From NCBI GenBank assembly GCA_005792545.1, contig SXRM01000345.1, positions 1-34,529 of the forward strand: DNA of 34,529 nucleotides. Reading direction: 5' to 3'. Every line of letters begins with the position of its first letter. Positions within the stretch are counted from its first letter, which is position 1. Of the stretch, positions 6,879-14,721 are shown in pieces. Source of the DNA: Pseudomonadota bacterium (lineage in GTDB: Bacteria > Myxococcota_A > UBA9042). The notes beneath the pieces are model-generated. The model was given only the letters and a program-made list of their open reading frames with translations. It was not told the origin of the DNA and searched no databases. A program made the translations under genes and the position numbers.

Positions 6879-8132
6879 ATGCCAACGCCTGCTCGCACGC
6901 TGCGCACCACTGTCAGCACGGCCTTGGGCGTTATTGCCGCGACCGGCTGCTATCAGAAGCCCGATTTTCCGGTCCTCGGCTACGAGACGGGTCACCAGTA
7001 CTGCAAAGACGGCATCGACAACGATCAAGACGGCCTGCTGGATTGCGAGGACAAGGACTGCCTGTGGACCTCGACACTGTGCGGGCAGTGGATTCCGCTG
7101 GTCGAACAGTTCTCGCCCGAGAACACTCCGGCGTTGTGCCATGATTTTATTGACAACGACGACGACGGTCAGTTCGACTGCAACGACCGCAACTGCCAGA
7201 ACTTGATGGAGGCGTGCTGCGGCCGCGAGTTCAGCAACGCTTTGTGCACCGACGGCAAGGACAACGACGGCAATGGCTACGCCGACTGCCAGGACTTTGG
7301 CTGCCGCGGCGGCATCTATGTCACGGTCTGCGTTGAGCAGGACGACAAGGCCTGCACGGATGGCAAGGACAACGACGGCGACAAGATCATCGACTGCCTG
7401 GACGACGACTGCAAGGCGCTCGCCGCCTGCAAGGCCAAGGGAAGCGGCGAGAAAGAGACGACGCTTGCATTGTGCAGCAACGGTATCGACGACGACGGCA
7501 ACAAGTACACGGACTGTAACGATTTCTCCTGCACCAAGTCCGGCGATCAGGCTGTGCTCGACTACTGCAAGAGCAAGGTCGAGAACACACTGGCCACATG
7601 CAAGAACGGCATCGACGATGACGGCGATGGGTACCTGGACTGCGCTGACCGCTCGTGCAGCGACGTCTTGAATGGCGCTCCCGACGAAGCGGCGCAGTGG
7701 TGCGCGTCGATCGCCGAAGACACCTTTGAAAAGTGCACCAACAAAGCGGACGACGACGGCGACACCTACGCCGACTGCGGCGACCGCTCATGCGCCGAGT
7801 CGGGCAAGCCCTGGACGGGCCAGACGGATAAGACGGTCGCCGAGTATTGCGGCACCATCCTGGAAGTCACGTTCGACCGCTGCAAAGACGGCATCGATAA
7901 CGACAACAACGGCTACGCCGACTGCGCCGACTACTCGTGCCGCCTGGCCAAGGACGCCAAGGTGCGCCAGGCCTGTCAGGAGAGCTGGCCGAGCGGCGAC
8001 ACGGCCAACGCCCGCTGTAAAGACGGTCTGGACAACGACCAAGACGGGTCGGTGGACTGCAACGACTGGGACTGCGCCTGGAATCCGGACGTGACGGTTT
8101 GCACTGGGCCCAAGGTGTGCGCGCCCAAGTAG
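6879..8132 (+). CDS. Lipoprotein with nine Cys/Asp-rich DNDxDG repeats
   Basis: A 417-residue predicted lipoprotein (lipobox Cys24, AATGC). I chose ATG 6879, which yields the signal sequence; a longer frame lacks one. The mature protein is essentially nine copies of a motif close to C-x-D/N-G-x-D-N/D-D-x-D/N-G-x-x-D-C-x-D-x-x-C, starting at Cys42, 87, 123, 159, 199, 241, 286, 335 and 380, separated by 15-30-residue spacers that often hold one or two more cysteines. The aspartate-rich loop resembles calcium-binding EF-like or thrombospondin-3-like loops, and the flanking cysteines could form a disulfide in each unit. Such repeats recur in surface lipoproteins of Myxococcota; no enzyme activity is implied. 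It lies two bases after the nuclease-fold gene and 18 before the repeat-barrel gene. Calcium-stabilised surface adhesion or structure is inferred. Confidence 0.88.
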   Translation: MPTPARTLRTTVSTALGVIAATGCYQKPDFPVLGYETGHQYCKDGIDNDQDGLLDCEDKDCLWTSTLCGQWIPLVEQFSPENTPALCHDFIDNDDDGQFDCNDRNCQNLMEACCGREFSNALCTDGKDNDGNGYADCQDFGCRGGIYVTVCVEQDDKACTDGKDNDGDKIIDCLDDDCKALAACKAKGSGEKETTLALCSNGIDDDGNKYTDCNDFSCTKSGDQAVLDYCKSKVENTLATCKNGIDDDGDGYLDCADRSCSDVLNGAPDEAAQWCASIAEDTFEKCTNKADDDGDTYADCGDRSCAESGKPWTGQTDKTVAEYCGTILEVTFDRCKDGIDNDNNGYADCADYSCRLAKDAKVRQACQESWPSGDTANARCKDGLDNDQDGSVDCNDWDCAWNPDVTVCTGPKVCAPK

Positions 8133-8150
8133 CGCCAAAGGAACGAGGCG

Positions 8151-9761
8151 ATGAAGCAACTGCTGGTCGTAGCTTGGGGTTTGCTGTGCGCGGGCGCAGC
8201 CTGGGCCGATGAGACGCCCCCGGCCGGGGACCCGCCTGCCGCGGCTGCCCCTGCTGCTGCGCCTGCCAGTGGTCCTGCCGGCAAGGAAGCCAACTGCGCC
8301 GATCGCAAAGACGACGACGGCGACGGCATGGTCGACTGCGCCGACGCGGACTGCGCCAAGGACGAGGCCTGCAAGGTCGGCAGCGGCCCCGAGAACACCA
8401 ACGCCAGGTGCAGCGACTGGTTCGACAACGACGGCGACGGCCTGATTGACTGCGACGACCCGGACTGCGAGACCGGCGGTGTCACGGTGTGTAAGGGTTC
8501 GTGGAAGGGCCCCGAGCCGACCGGACCTGCAGCAATGGCCAGCGAGGATGTGCCCGAACTCGGACCCGGCCAGTCCGTCGAGGACCTGATCGGCAAGGGC
8601 AGCGACAAGGATGGCGAGCGATCGGACGAGGTGTGCTCCGACGGCGTGGATAACGACAACGACGGCCGGGTGGACTGCGCCGACTTTGGCTGCCGCTTCG
8701 ACCCCGAGGTCACAGTCTGTCGCGGCAATCCTGGCATGCGCTTCTCGGTCGTCGCTGGCATTGAGACCAACATGCTCGACAAGGGCGCCAAGAAGGAGTT
8801 CGACCAGGGCTCGGTCAAGACGCAGTACGGCACCCAGTTCACGCGCTTGCAACTGCGAACGTTCGGTCCGATGCCGCTCATCCAGAACTCGTTCTATCTC
8901 ATCAGCATCCGCACCGAGCGCGACACCCGCGCGACGTTCGCCATGTTCCAGGTTCCGCTCGGTCGCCATGGCCACTTCATCAACATCAACTCAGGCGGCG
9001 GCGGTCTGTCGGCGGCGCTCATCACCTCGACGTCCAAGCTGCTGCTGCTCGACCCGGCGTACTACATGACGGCAAGCTTCGAGCAACCCAACGGCGCTGC
9101 GGCCGAAGTGCTGGGACCGATCACCTCCGACTACAAGCTGCACTACCGTGCTTTTGTGGCGGGCGGTTCCGGTCGCTCGACCGGCGTCATCGGCGGGACG
9201 TACTACGTCGACGATCAACGCAACTACACCTACACCGTCGGCGGGCAACTTGGGATCAACGCGATCGGCGTGCTCAACCGCTTTGACTCGCCCTTCTTGT
9301 ACACCCCGGTGGCGACGACGCTCGGCGGCACCATTGGCGCCAAGTTCGACCAGCGCGCGCAGGAGCGCTATCCGGCGTTCAACGCCAACATGGTGCTGCG
9401 GACGGGTCGCATCTACGGTCAGGCAGAGGTCTATGGCAAGAAGTCGCTGGATTTTGACGCGCTCACCTACGCCTGGAATGTGCAGCTAGGTTTTCTGGCG
9501 CTGCCCAAAAAGCTGATGCTGGCGATGGACTACGGCAACCTGGTCGCGGGCAAGATGAACAACCTGCCGGCCAACGTGGACCCGATGCTGACCAAGCAGG
9601 TGGACCAGTGGCAGTTTCGGGCCGCGGCGCACTGGTACGTGTACCGCAACATCGGTCTGGTGTCGGCGTTGGTGCGGATGACCGAGACCGCGAACCCCAA
9701 AGACCCGAGCAGCCCCATCCAAGAGCGCGAAGCGTTGCTTTCGGCCCAGTACCGCTTCTAG
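8151..9761 (+). CDS. Outer-membrane beta-barrel protein with three N-terminal Cys/Asp repeats
   Basis: A 536-residue exported protein: signal peptide (about residues 1-19, AAWA cut), an Ala/Pro linker, three repeats of the same Cys-DGxDNDxDGxxDC type as in the upstream lipoprotein (from Cys49, Cys87 and Cys162), then a domain of about 340 residues from residue 197. That domain has alternating hydrophobic/polar strands, many aromatics and a C-terminal phenylalanine (SAQYRF), the usual signature of an outer-membrane beta-barrel inserted by the Bam machinery. It resembles phosphate-selective-porin-like barrels in general pattern only; I cannot name a family. The repeats would sit on the periplasmic or outer face and could join with those of the lipoprotein. 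AAAGGA at 8137-8142 serves as ribosome-binding site. Confidence 0.82.
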   Translation: MKQLLVVAWGLLCAGAAWADETPPAGDPPAAAAPAAAPASGPAGKEANCADRKDDDGDGMVDCADADCAKDEACKVGSGPENTNARCSDWFDNDGDGLIDCDDPDCETGGVTVCKGSWKGPEPTGPAAMASEDVPELGPGQSVEDLIGKGSDKDGERSDEVCSDGVDNDNDGRVDCADFGCRFDPEVTVCRGNPGMRFSVVAGIETNMLDKGAKKEFDQGSVKTQYGTQFTRLQLRTFGPMPLIQNSFYLISIRTERDTRATFAMFQVPLGRHGHFININSGGGGLSAALITSTSKLLLLDPAYYMTASFEQPNGAAAEVLGPITSDYKLHYRAFVAGGSGRSTGVIGGTYYVDDQRNYTYTVGGQLGINAIGVLNRFDSPFLYTPVATTLGGTIGAKFDQRAQERYPAFNANMVLRTGRIYGQAEVYGKKSLDFDALTYAWNVQLGFLALPKKLMLAMDYGNLVAGKMNNLPANVDPMLTKQVDQWQFRAAAHWYVYRNIGLVSALVRMTETANPKDPSSPIQEREALLSAQYRF

Positions 9762-9849
9762 AACTATTTTCGACCAGCGCCGCGGTTTTTGGCCGCGCCA
9801 ACCGATCACCTGTGCAGACCCACAAAGGGTCAGCCGGTGAACTCGGGCG

Positions 9850-12324
9850 ATGGCGCAAGCACACTCTCAAAGGTTCCATATTGTTACAGCGCTTGCGCGC
9901 CGGCTTCGCGGTGCGTGGTGGGGGCCGGCAGCGCTGCTGCTCGGTGGCGGCGTTTGGATCGGCCTGCGCGTGCCGATCTCCGCACCAGCATTAACAATTG
10001 CCGCCCTAGCTAGCCTGTACGTTGTGGCCCAGGGCCGACGCTGCGGCCGCGACATCCTTGCTCGCTTGGGCAGCTTTTTGATCGTGGCCTGCGCAGGCCT
10101 GGCGCTGGGGGCCCACGCCCTTGCCGAGCCGCCGCCCCTCGATCTGCCCACGCCGCTGCGCCTGCCGCCGATTCAGCACGGCGTGATCACAGACGACCCG
10201 GCGCTGACGGAGCACGGCCACCGCTTTACGCTGGAGTGGCGGCACCGGTGTCCGCCGCCGCCAACGCGTGCCGGCTGCATGCCTACGTGGGGCCAGTTGC
10301 GCGTGCAGGTGCGCGGGCAGGGCGTGCAAGTGCGGCGCGGTGACGTGGTGCGCATTGCGGCGTTCGTCACGCCGCCACCCGGCTTCGGCAACGTCGGCGC
10401 GTTGGACTTGCGGCAAGACTGGGCGCGGCAGCAGCGCTGGGGCAGCCTGCACGTCGCCCACGCGGGCAAGATCGCGATCGTTGCGCGCAGTGCCTCGCCG
10501 CTCCACGCAACCCTGGACTTGATCGCGCGTGGGCGCCGCCTTTTGGCGCTGCGGATAGCCAGGGCGCTGCCGCCTGAGCACGCCGCGATCGTCAACGCCA
10601 TGGCGCTCGGCGATCAAAGCGTGCGCTGGCCCGAACTAGACCAGTGGCTGCGCGACACCGGCACGGCGCACGTCCTGGCGGTCTCCGGTAGTCACCTGGC
10701 GCTCGTCGTCGGCGCGCTGCGGTGGCTTTTGCGCGCGCTTGTGCGGCGGTGCGCGGCCGGGCTGTTGCGCCAACAGCCACTGCCGGTGTGGACTGCGGTG
10801 CCGTTGTTGGTTGCGGCTTGGGCGTACACCGCACTGACCGGCTTCGCGCCGGCGACGATCCGAGCTGCGTGGATGCTGTCCGCTGCTGTACTGGCCGAGA
10901 CTGTCGCGCGGCGGGTCAGTGTCTGGGAATTGCTGGGTTTTGCCGGCGTCCTTGTGGTCGCATTCGATCCCGCCGCCGCAGATGACCTGGGCGTGCAGCT
11001 GTCGATCGCTGGGGTCGCCGGCCTGGTGTGGGCGGCGCCAGCGGCCCAGCCCGAACCTGCCACTGGCCTGAGCGCCGTGCGCGCGGCCTGGCGCTGCGCC
11101 GTGGGCGCTTGGGCGGCCACGACACCCATTTGCGCCCTGCGCCTGGGCCAGATCGCGTGGTGGAGCGCACCAGTCAACTTTGCGCTCGCCCCCTACGCCG
11201 TGCTGCTGTTGCCTGCGTGCCTTGCTGTGGCGGTGGGCCTCGCCCTGCCGTGGTCACCGGCCCACGCCGCCACGGTGCAAGCTTGCGCATGGATGCTGTG
11301 GCCGTGGACCGCCCTTGTGCGCGGTACAGCGGACGGGTTCGCCGTCGCGACGACCCATGGTGCAGAGGCGCTGGCGTTGGCCGCCTGGGCGCTTGCAGTG
11401 GGCGGCGCAGTGTTGCATGGAGGCCGATGGTTGGGCCGCGCCCTGCTGGCAGCTGTGTTGGTTGCCGTGGTCTCCGTTGGTCAGCGCTGGTCGGCAGCCG
11501 CTCCGCGCGACGGTGCGCGCGTGACGTTCTTCGACGTTGGCCATGGCGACGCGATTGCCATTCAAACCGGCGACGGTCGCGCCTGGCTCATCGACGGCGG
11601 CGGTCAGGTCGGCGACGATGGGCGGCTCGGGCAACTGGCGGTGGTTCCCGCCTTGCGCGCGTTGGGGATCGACCGCATCGACCGCGTAGTATTGACCCAC
11701 GCCCACCCGGATCACGAGAACGGCTTGCTTGCGGTGGCCCGCTCCATGCCTGTCGAGCAGTTCTGGTTCAACGGCCAGGACGCTGCCGGCGCGGAACACC
11801 AACAACTGCTGCGCCACTGGGCTGGCCGTCGCGTTGCCGTACCGATGGCTCCGACCGCGGTGGTCGAGGGGCCGTTGAAGGTGCGCGTGCTATGGCCGGC
11901 CGGAATCGCTTGGCCGTGGGTCACCGATCGCGGCCACAACGACAATTCGCTGGTGTTGGAGCTCGCAGTGGGCCAGGCAAGAATGCTTTTGAGTGGCGAC
12001 ATCGAAGCCGTCGCCGAAGCGGACCTGGTGCGGACCGGGGCCTTGCGCAGCGTCGACGTGCTGAAAGTTCCCCACCACGGCAGTCGCACATCGAGCACGG
12101 CCGCCTTGCTAGCTGAGCTGCGGCCCGCAATCGGCGTAGCCGGGGCACGGCCTTGGGGCCAGTTGGCCTTTCCGCATGGCGACGTGCGCGCGCGTTATCG
12201 ACAGTCGAACATTGGCCTGTGGTCGACGGCCGCCGGTGCCGTAACAGTTACCTTGCGCCCCGACCGGGTCGAGGTCCGTCAGGGTGCGCGGTACGCTGCC
12301 TGGACACCTTCAGACCAGCGGTAG
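9850..12324 (+). CDS. comEC: ComEC/Rec2 family DNA-uptake channel
   Basis: An 824-residue polytopic inner-membrane protein of the ComEC/Rec2 family, the channel that carries single-stranded DNA into the cytoplasm during natural transformation. An N-terminal hydrophobic stretch and soluble segment lead to the competence domain with GTAHVLAVSGSHLALVVG near residue 278, the most conserved block of the family, and many membrane helices. From about residue 558 comes a metallo-beta-lactamase-like domain: FFDVGHGDAI, LIDGGG, THAHPDHENG, LLSGDIE and VPHHGSRTSS, all the expected metal-site motifs. The domain order is the usual one and length is normal. The start at 9850 is the first ATG giving a sensible N-terminus; its ribosome-binding site is weak. 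It follows the barrel gene by 88 bases but is probably functionally separate. Confidence 0.96.
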   Translation: MAQAHSQRFHIVTALARRLRGAWWGPAALLLGGGVWIGLRVPISAPALTIAALASLYVVAQGRRCGRDILARLGSFLIVACAGLALGAHALAEPPPLDLPTPLRLPPIQHGVITDDPALTEHGHRFTLEWRHRCPPPPTRAGCMPTWGQLRVQVRGQGVQVRRGDVVRIAAFVTPPPGFGNVGALDLRQDWARQQRWGSLHVAHAGKIAIVARSASPLHATLDLIARGRRLLALRIARALPPEHAAIVNAMALGDQSVRWPELDQWLRDTGTAHVLAVSGSHLALVVGALRWLLRALVRRCAAGLLRQQPLPVWTAVPLLVAAWAYTALTGFAPATIRAAWMLSAAVLAETVARRVSVWELLGFAGVLVVAFDPAAADDLGVQLSIAGVAGLVWAAPAAQPEPATGLSAVRAAWRCAVGAWAATTPICALRLGQIAWWSAPVNFALAPYAVLLLPACLAVAVGLALPWSPAHAATVQACAWMLWPWTALVRGTADGFAVATTHGAEALALAAWALAVGGAVLHGGRWLGRALLAAVLVAVVSVGQRWSAAAPRDGARVTFFDVGHGDAIAIQTGDGRAWLIDGGGQVGDDGRLGQLAVVPALRALGIDRIDRVVLTHAHPDHENGLLAVARSMPVEQFWFNGQDAAGAEHQQLLRHWAGRRVAVPMAPTAVVEGPLKVRVLWPAGIAWPWVTDRGHNDNSLVLELAVGQARMLLSGDIEAVAEADLVRTGALRSVDVLKVPHHGSRTSSTAALLAELRPAIGVAGARPWGQLAFPHGDVRARYRQSNIGLWSTAAGAVTVTLRPDRVEVRQGARYAAWTPSDQR

Positions 12325-12492
12325 CTGTGGGCGCAGCCAACGCTGAAACACGGGGCACCGGCGGCGGTGCGGGCAGCGGCCCTTGCACACCTCGACGGCG
12401 ATGTCGGCGTGGTCCTTGCGCTTGGGGCAGGGCAGAAAGCGCGGGCCCTTGGCCTCGATGTCGTGCAGGGTCTTGTCGCTGGTCCGCCGCAT
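12310..12492 (-). CDS. Small Cys-rich, probably metal-binding protein
   Basis: A 60-residue basic protein. Cys22, His28, Cys36, Cys40 and Cys46 (in PCPKRKDH, EVCKGRCPHRRRCPVF) look like zinc or iron-sulfur ligands. The protein closes with a Trp-Leu-x-Pro-x-Leu tail. A stop codon 33 bases upstream in frame and the single ATG fix the start, though no ribosome-binding site is visible. It lies 66 bases after the YfhO-type gene on the same strand, and its end overlaps the convergent comEC end by 15 bases. I do not know a named family. The spacing of cysteines and the lack of low-complexity runs make it more than a chance frame, but it remains tentative. Confidence 0.55.
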   Translation of the reverse strand: MRRTSDKTLHDIEAKGPRFLPCPKRKDHADIAVEVCKGRCPHRRRCPVFQRWLRPQLPLV

Positions 12493-12558
12493 CGCGGGGT
12501 GATAGCACGTTGGCGATCGCGGTCAAGTGCTGGTCGGCCGCGCACGCGGGGGGCGCGG

Positions 12559-14718
12559 TCAAGCCGCCGAGCGTCGCCGCTGGTGCCACACGGATGCGAT
12601 GACCAACAGCCAGCCCGCAAGCGCCACCCACAACGCCCACGGCCAGCCGCGCGGCTGATACCGCCATGTCACCTGGTGCTCGCCTTGCGGCACTGCGACT
12701 GCCCTGAACATGCCGTCTGCAATGGCGTGAGCTGCGGGCGTGCCATCGATGTCCGGCGACCATCCCGGCGCCCAGGCATCGCGCAGAACCGCCACGACTG
12801 GCCCTGTGGCGCGTACCTGCACGGTGACCTCGTCGGCAACATCGGTGATCACCTTGACTTGTGCTGTCGCCCCCGCCGCCTGTGGTAGCGGTCGGTCCAG
12901 CAGTACCGTGCCGGCTGGCACCTCCGCGAGCCGCCGCACTGCTGCCGTCGGATCGGGCTCCACGGCGACTGCCTGGGCGACTTCAAACCGCGAACGCGGC
13001 GCCGGATGGGCGCGCAACTGCAAGCCGCTTGGCAGGGTGGCGGTCACCGGCCACGCCGAGAATAGCCTGGAGCTCGTGACATCGCCTGCCGACAGCAACA
13101 GGTGCGAAGTGGCCATGCGGTCCAGCCACGGACCCGGCTTCTTAGTCTGGAAAAGCACCGCATAGCCGTCGATTGACCGGCCTGCAAGGGCGTTGCCAAA
13201 GCGATTGGCGCCGGCCGTGATCGCCGGTTCATAGCCGCCGGCCACACGTACCCCGGCCGTGCCACCCCAGTCGGCCATCCGCAACGCAGGCGCAGCAGCC
13301 AGTCGGTGCGTTGCCGCTACTGTCTCGCGCAGCACCTTGCGGTCCGCTGCGGACCACTGCACGCGATCCGGGGCAAGCCGCGACCGCGCACTCAGGTGGG
13401 GCAGGGCGAAGGCGAAGCCGTGCGCCACGGCAAGCGCCGCCAGCGCCGGGCTCGCCCAGCGCAGCCACGACCAGCGATTGGCCGCGCCAGGAGCCATCGC
13501 GTCAGCGCCCAGCAGCAGCAACAATGCGGTCGGGATCAGCAGCCAGCGCGCCGGCACGCGGAACGCCCCAAACCCAGGCACCACATCGGCCAGCGCCGGC
13601 AACAGCCGTGCGTGTGAGCCCAAGGACAACACAACGCAAGCCGCACCTACCGCGAGCAGCAAAGCCGAGCGAGCGCGCACTCGCAGCCCTGCGATGGCCG
13701 CGAGCACGAGCATTGCGGGGCCGACAAAGGCCACCGTCTCGTGATAGCCGACGTCGCCGGGTGCGCTGGCCGCGCCGCCGATGGGGCCCGGTTGCAGCGC
13801 AGTCCACAATGTCGCCGCTGGCGCCGAGTACGCTGTGGCGATCTCGGTGGGCGTCGACAGCGTCCGGTTCAGCGCCGGCGCCAACTCCCACGTTGCCAGC
13901 CACTGGGGCAAAGTCAGCACGGCCGCGACGGCTGCGGCGATCGTGCACCCAACGGCCAGCGCCGTAACCTGCAGCTGGCGGTCCAGCCAGGATTGCGCGT
14001 CCTTGTCGGGCGCGATAGGGGTTGTCGCGGCCCGCAGGGCCAGGGTGGCAACCAGACCCGAAAAACACAGGAACGACACTTGCGGATGGCCGGCCAGCAG
14101 TTGCAGCGCCAGTGCAGCCCCCCAGGCTGCACCCGTGACCCAGCGCCGGTCGTCCATGAACCGCACACCGGCCGCCCACACCCACGGCCACCACGCCCAG
14201 GCCGCGACAAAGCTGGCGTGGCCGGCCCACACGTGGCCCCAGGTCTGGCCCGTCAGCGCCAGCCACGCGCCGAGCGCAGCGCACGCCCACACCGAAAGGT
14301 CTTTGCGCCACACGCGCGCCAGCACCGCGCCGCCCGCGGCCAGCCAGCCCAGGTGCAGCCAGAACAGCAGTTCCGTGGCCGCAAAAGGCGGCAACAGCAG
14401 CGCCACCAGATTGGGCGGATACAGCACACCCAACTGCAATCCCGCCAGCGCGGGCGCGCCGCCGAGCAGGTACGGATTCCACAGCGGCACGCCGCTTTGT
14501 GCCCACAGTGCGGCGACGGTCGCGCGCAGTGGCAACTGGTACGAAAACAAGTCGGTGCCATTGCCGACGTACACGCCGCCGCCGGTCATCGCCGCCAGCC
14601 CAGGCAGCGCCACCAGTGCTGCGAGACAGGGCGCCAGCCAAGCGCGGGGGCGACTTTGCCCTTGCGCCGCAGCGGGCGTTAGGGGCGTCGCGGCCGGTCG
14701 TCGCGGTTTGGCGGCCAT
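12559..14718 (-). CDS. YfhO-family polytopic membrane protein
   Basis: A 719-residue integral membrane protein. Many hydrophobic helices fill about residues 28-450, including the early PLWNPYLLGGAP block and GHPQVSFLCFSGL. The C-terminal 250 residues are mostly soluble and end with a segment AWAPGWSPDIDG ... HAIADGMFRAVAVPQGEHQVTWRYQPRG followed by a last helix; this ending is diagnostic for the YfhO family. YfhO proteins are GT-C-like glycosyltransferase relatives implicated in decorating cell-wall or surface polymers with sugars using lipid carriers; the substrate here is unknown. It starts three bases after the ArsA-type ATPase ends, so the two are surely co-transcribed, an unusual pairing. 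Confidence 0.87.
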   Translation of the reverse strand: MAAKPRRPAATPLTPAAAQGQSRPRAWLAPCLAALVALPGLAAMTGGGVYVGNGTDLFSYQLPLRATVAALWAQSGVPLWNPYLLGGAPALAGLQLGVLYPPNLVALLLPPFAATELLFWLHLGWLAAGGAVLARVWRKDLSVWACAALGAWLALTGQTWGHVWAGHASFVAAWAWWPWVWAAGVRFMDDRRWVTGAAWGAALALQLLAGHPQVSFLCFSGLVATLALRAATTPIAPDKDAQSWLDRQLQVTALAVGCTIAAAVAAVLTLPQWLATWELAPALNRTLSTPTEIATAYSAPAATLWTALQPGPIGGAASAPGDVGYHETVAFVGPAMLVLAAIAGLRVRARSALLLAVGAACVVLSLGSHARLLPALADVVPGFGAFRVPARWLLIPTALLLLLGADAMAPGAANRWSWLRWASPALAALAVAHGFAFALPHLSARSRLAPDRVQWSAADRKVLRETVAATHRLAAAPALRMADWGGTAGVRVAGGYEPAITAGANRFGNALAGRSIDGYAVLFQTKKPGPWLDRMATSHLLLSAGDVTSSRLFSAWPVTATLPSGLQLRAHPAPRSRFEVAQAVAVEPDPTAAVRRLAEVPAGTVLLDRPLPQAAGATAQVKVITDVADEVTVQVRATGPVVAVLRDAWAPGWSPDIDGTPAAHAIADGMFRAVAVPQGEHQVTWRYQPRGWPWALWVALAGWLLVIASVWHQRRRSAA

Positions 14719-14721
14719 CGC

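Noticed and set aside
7788-8975. Long minus-strand frames opposite the Cys/Asp repeat genes
   Set aside because: The periodic sequence is a mirror of the repeats on the plus strand; no signal or domain.
9772-9793. Hairpin with a T run after the barrel gene as a terminator
   Set aside because: The T run is in the loop of a 5-base stem, not after it.
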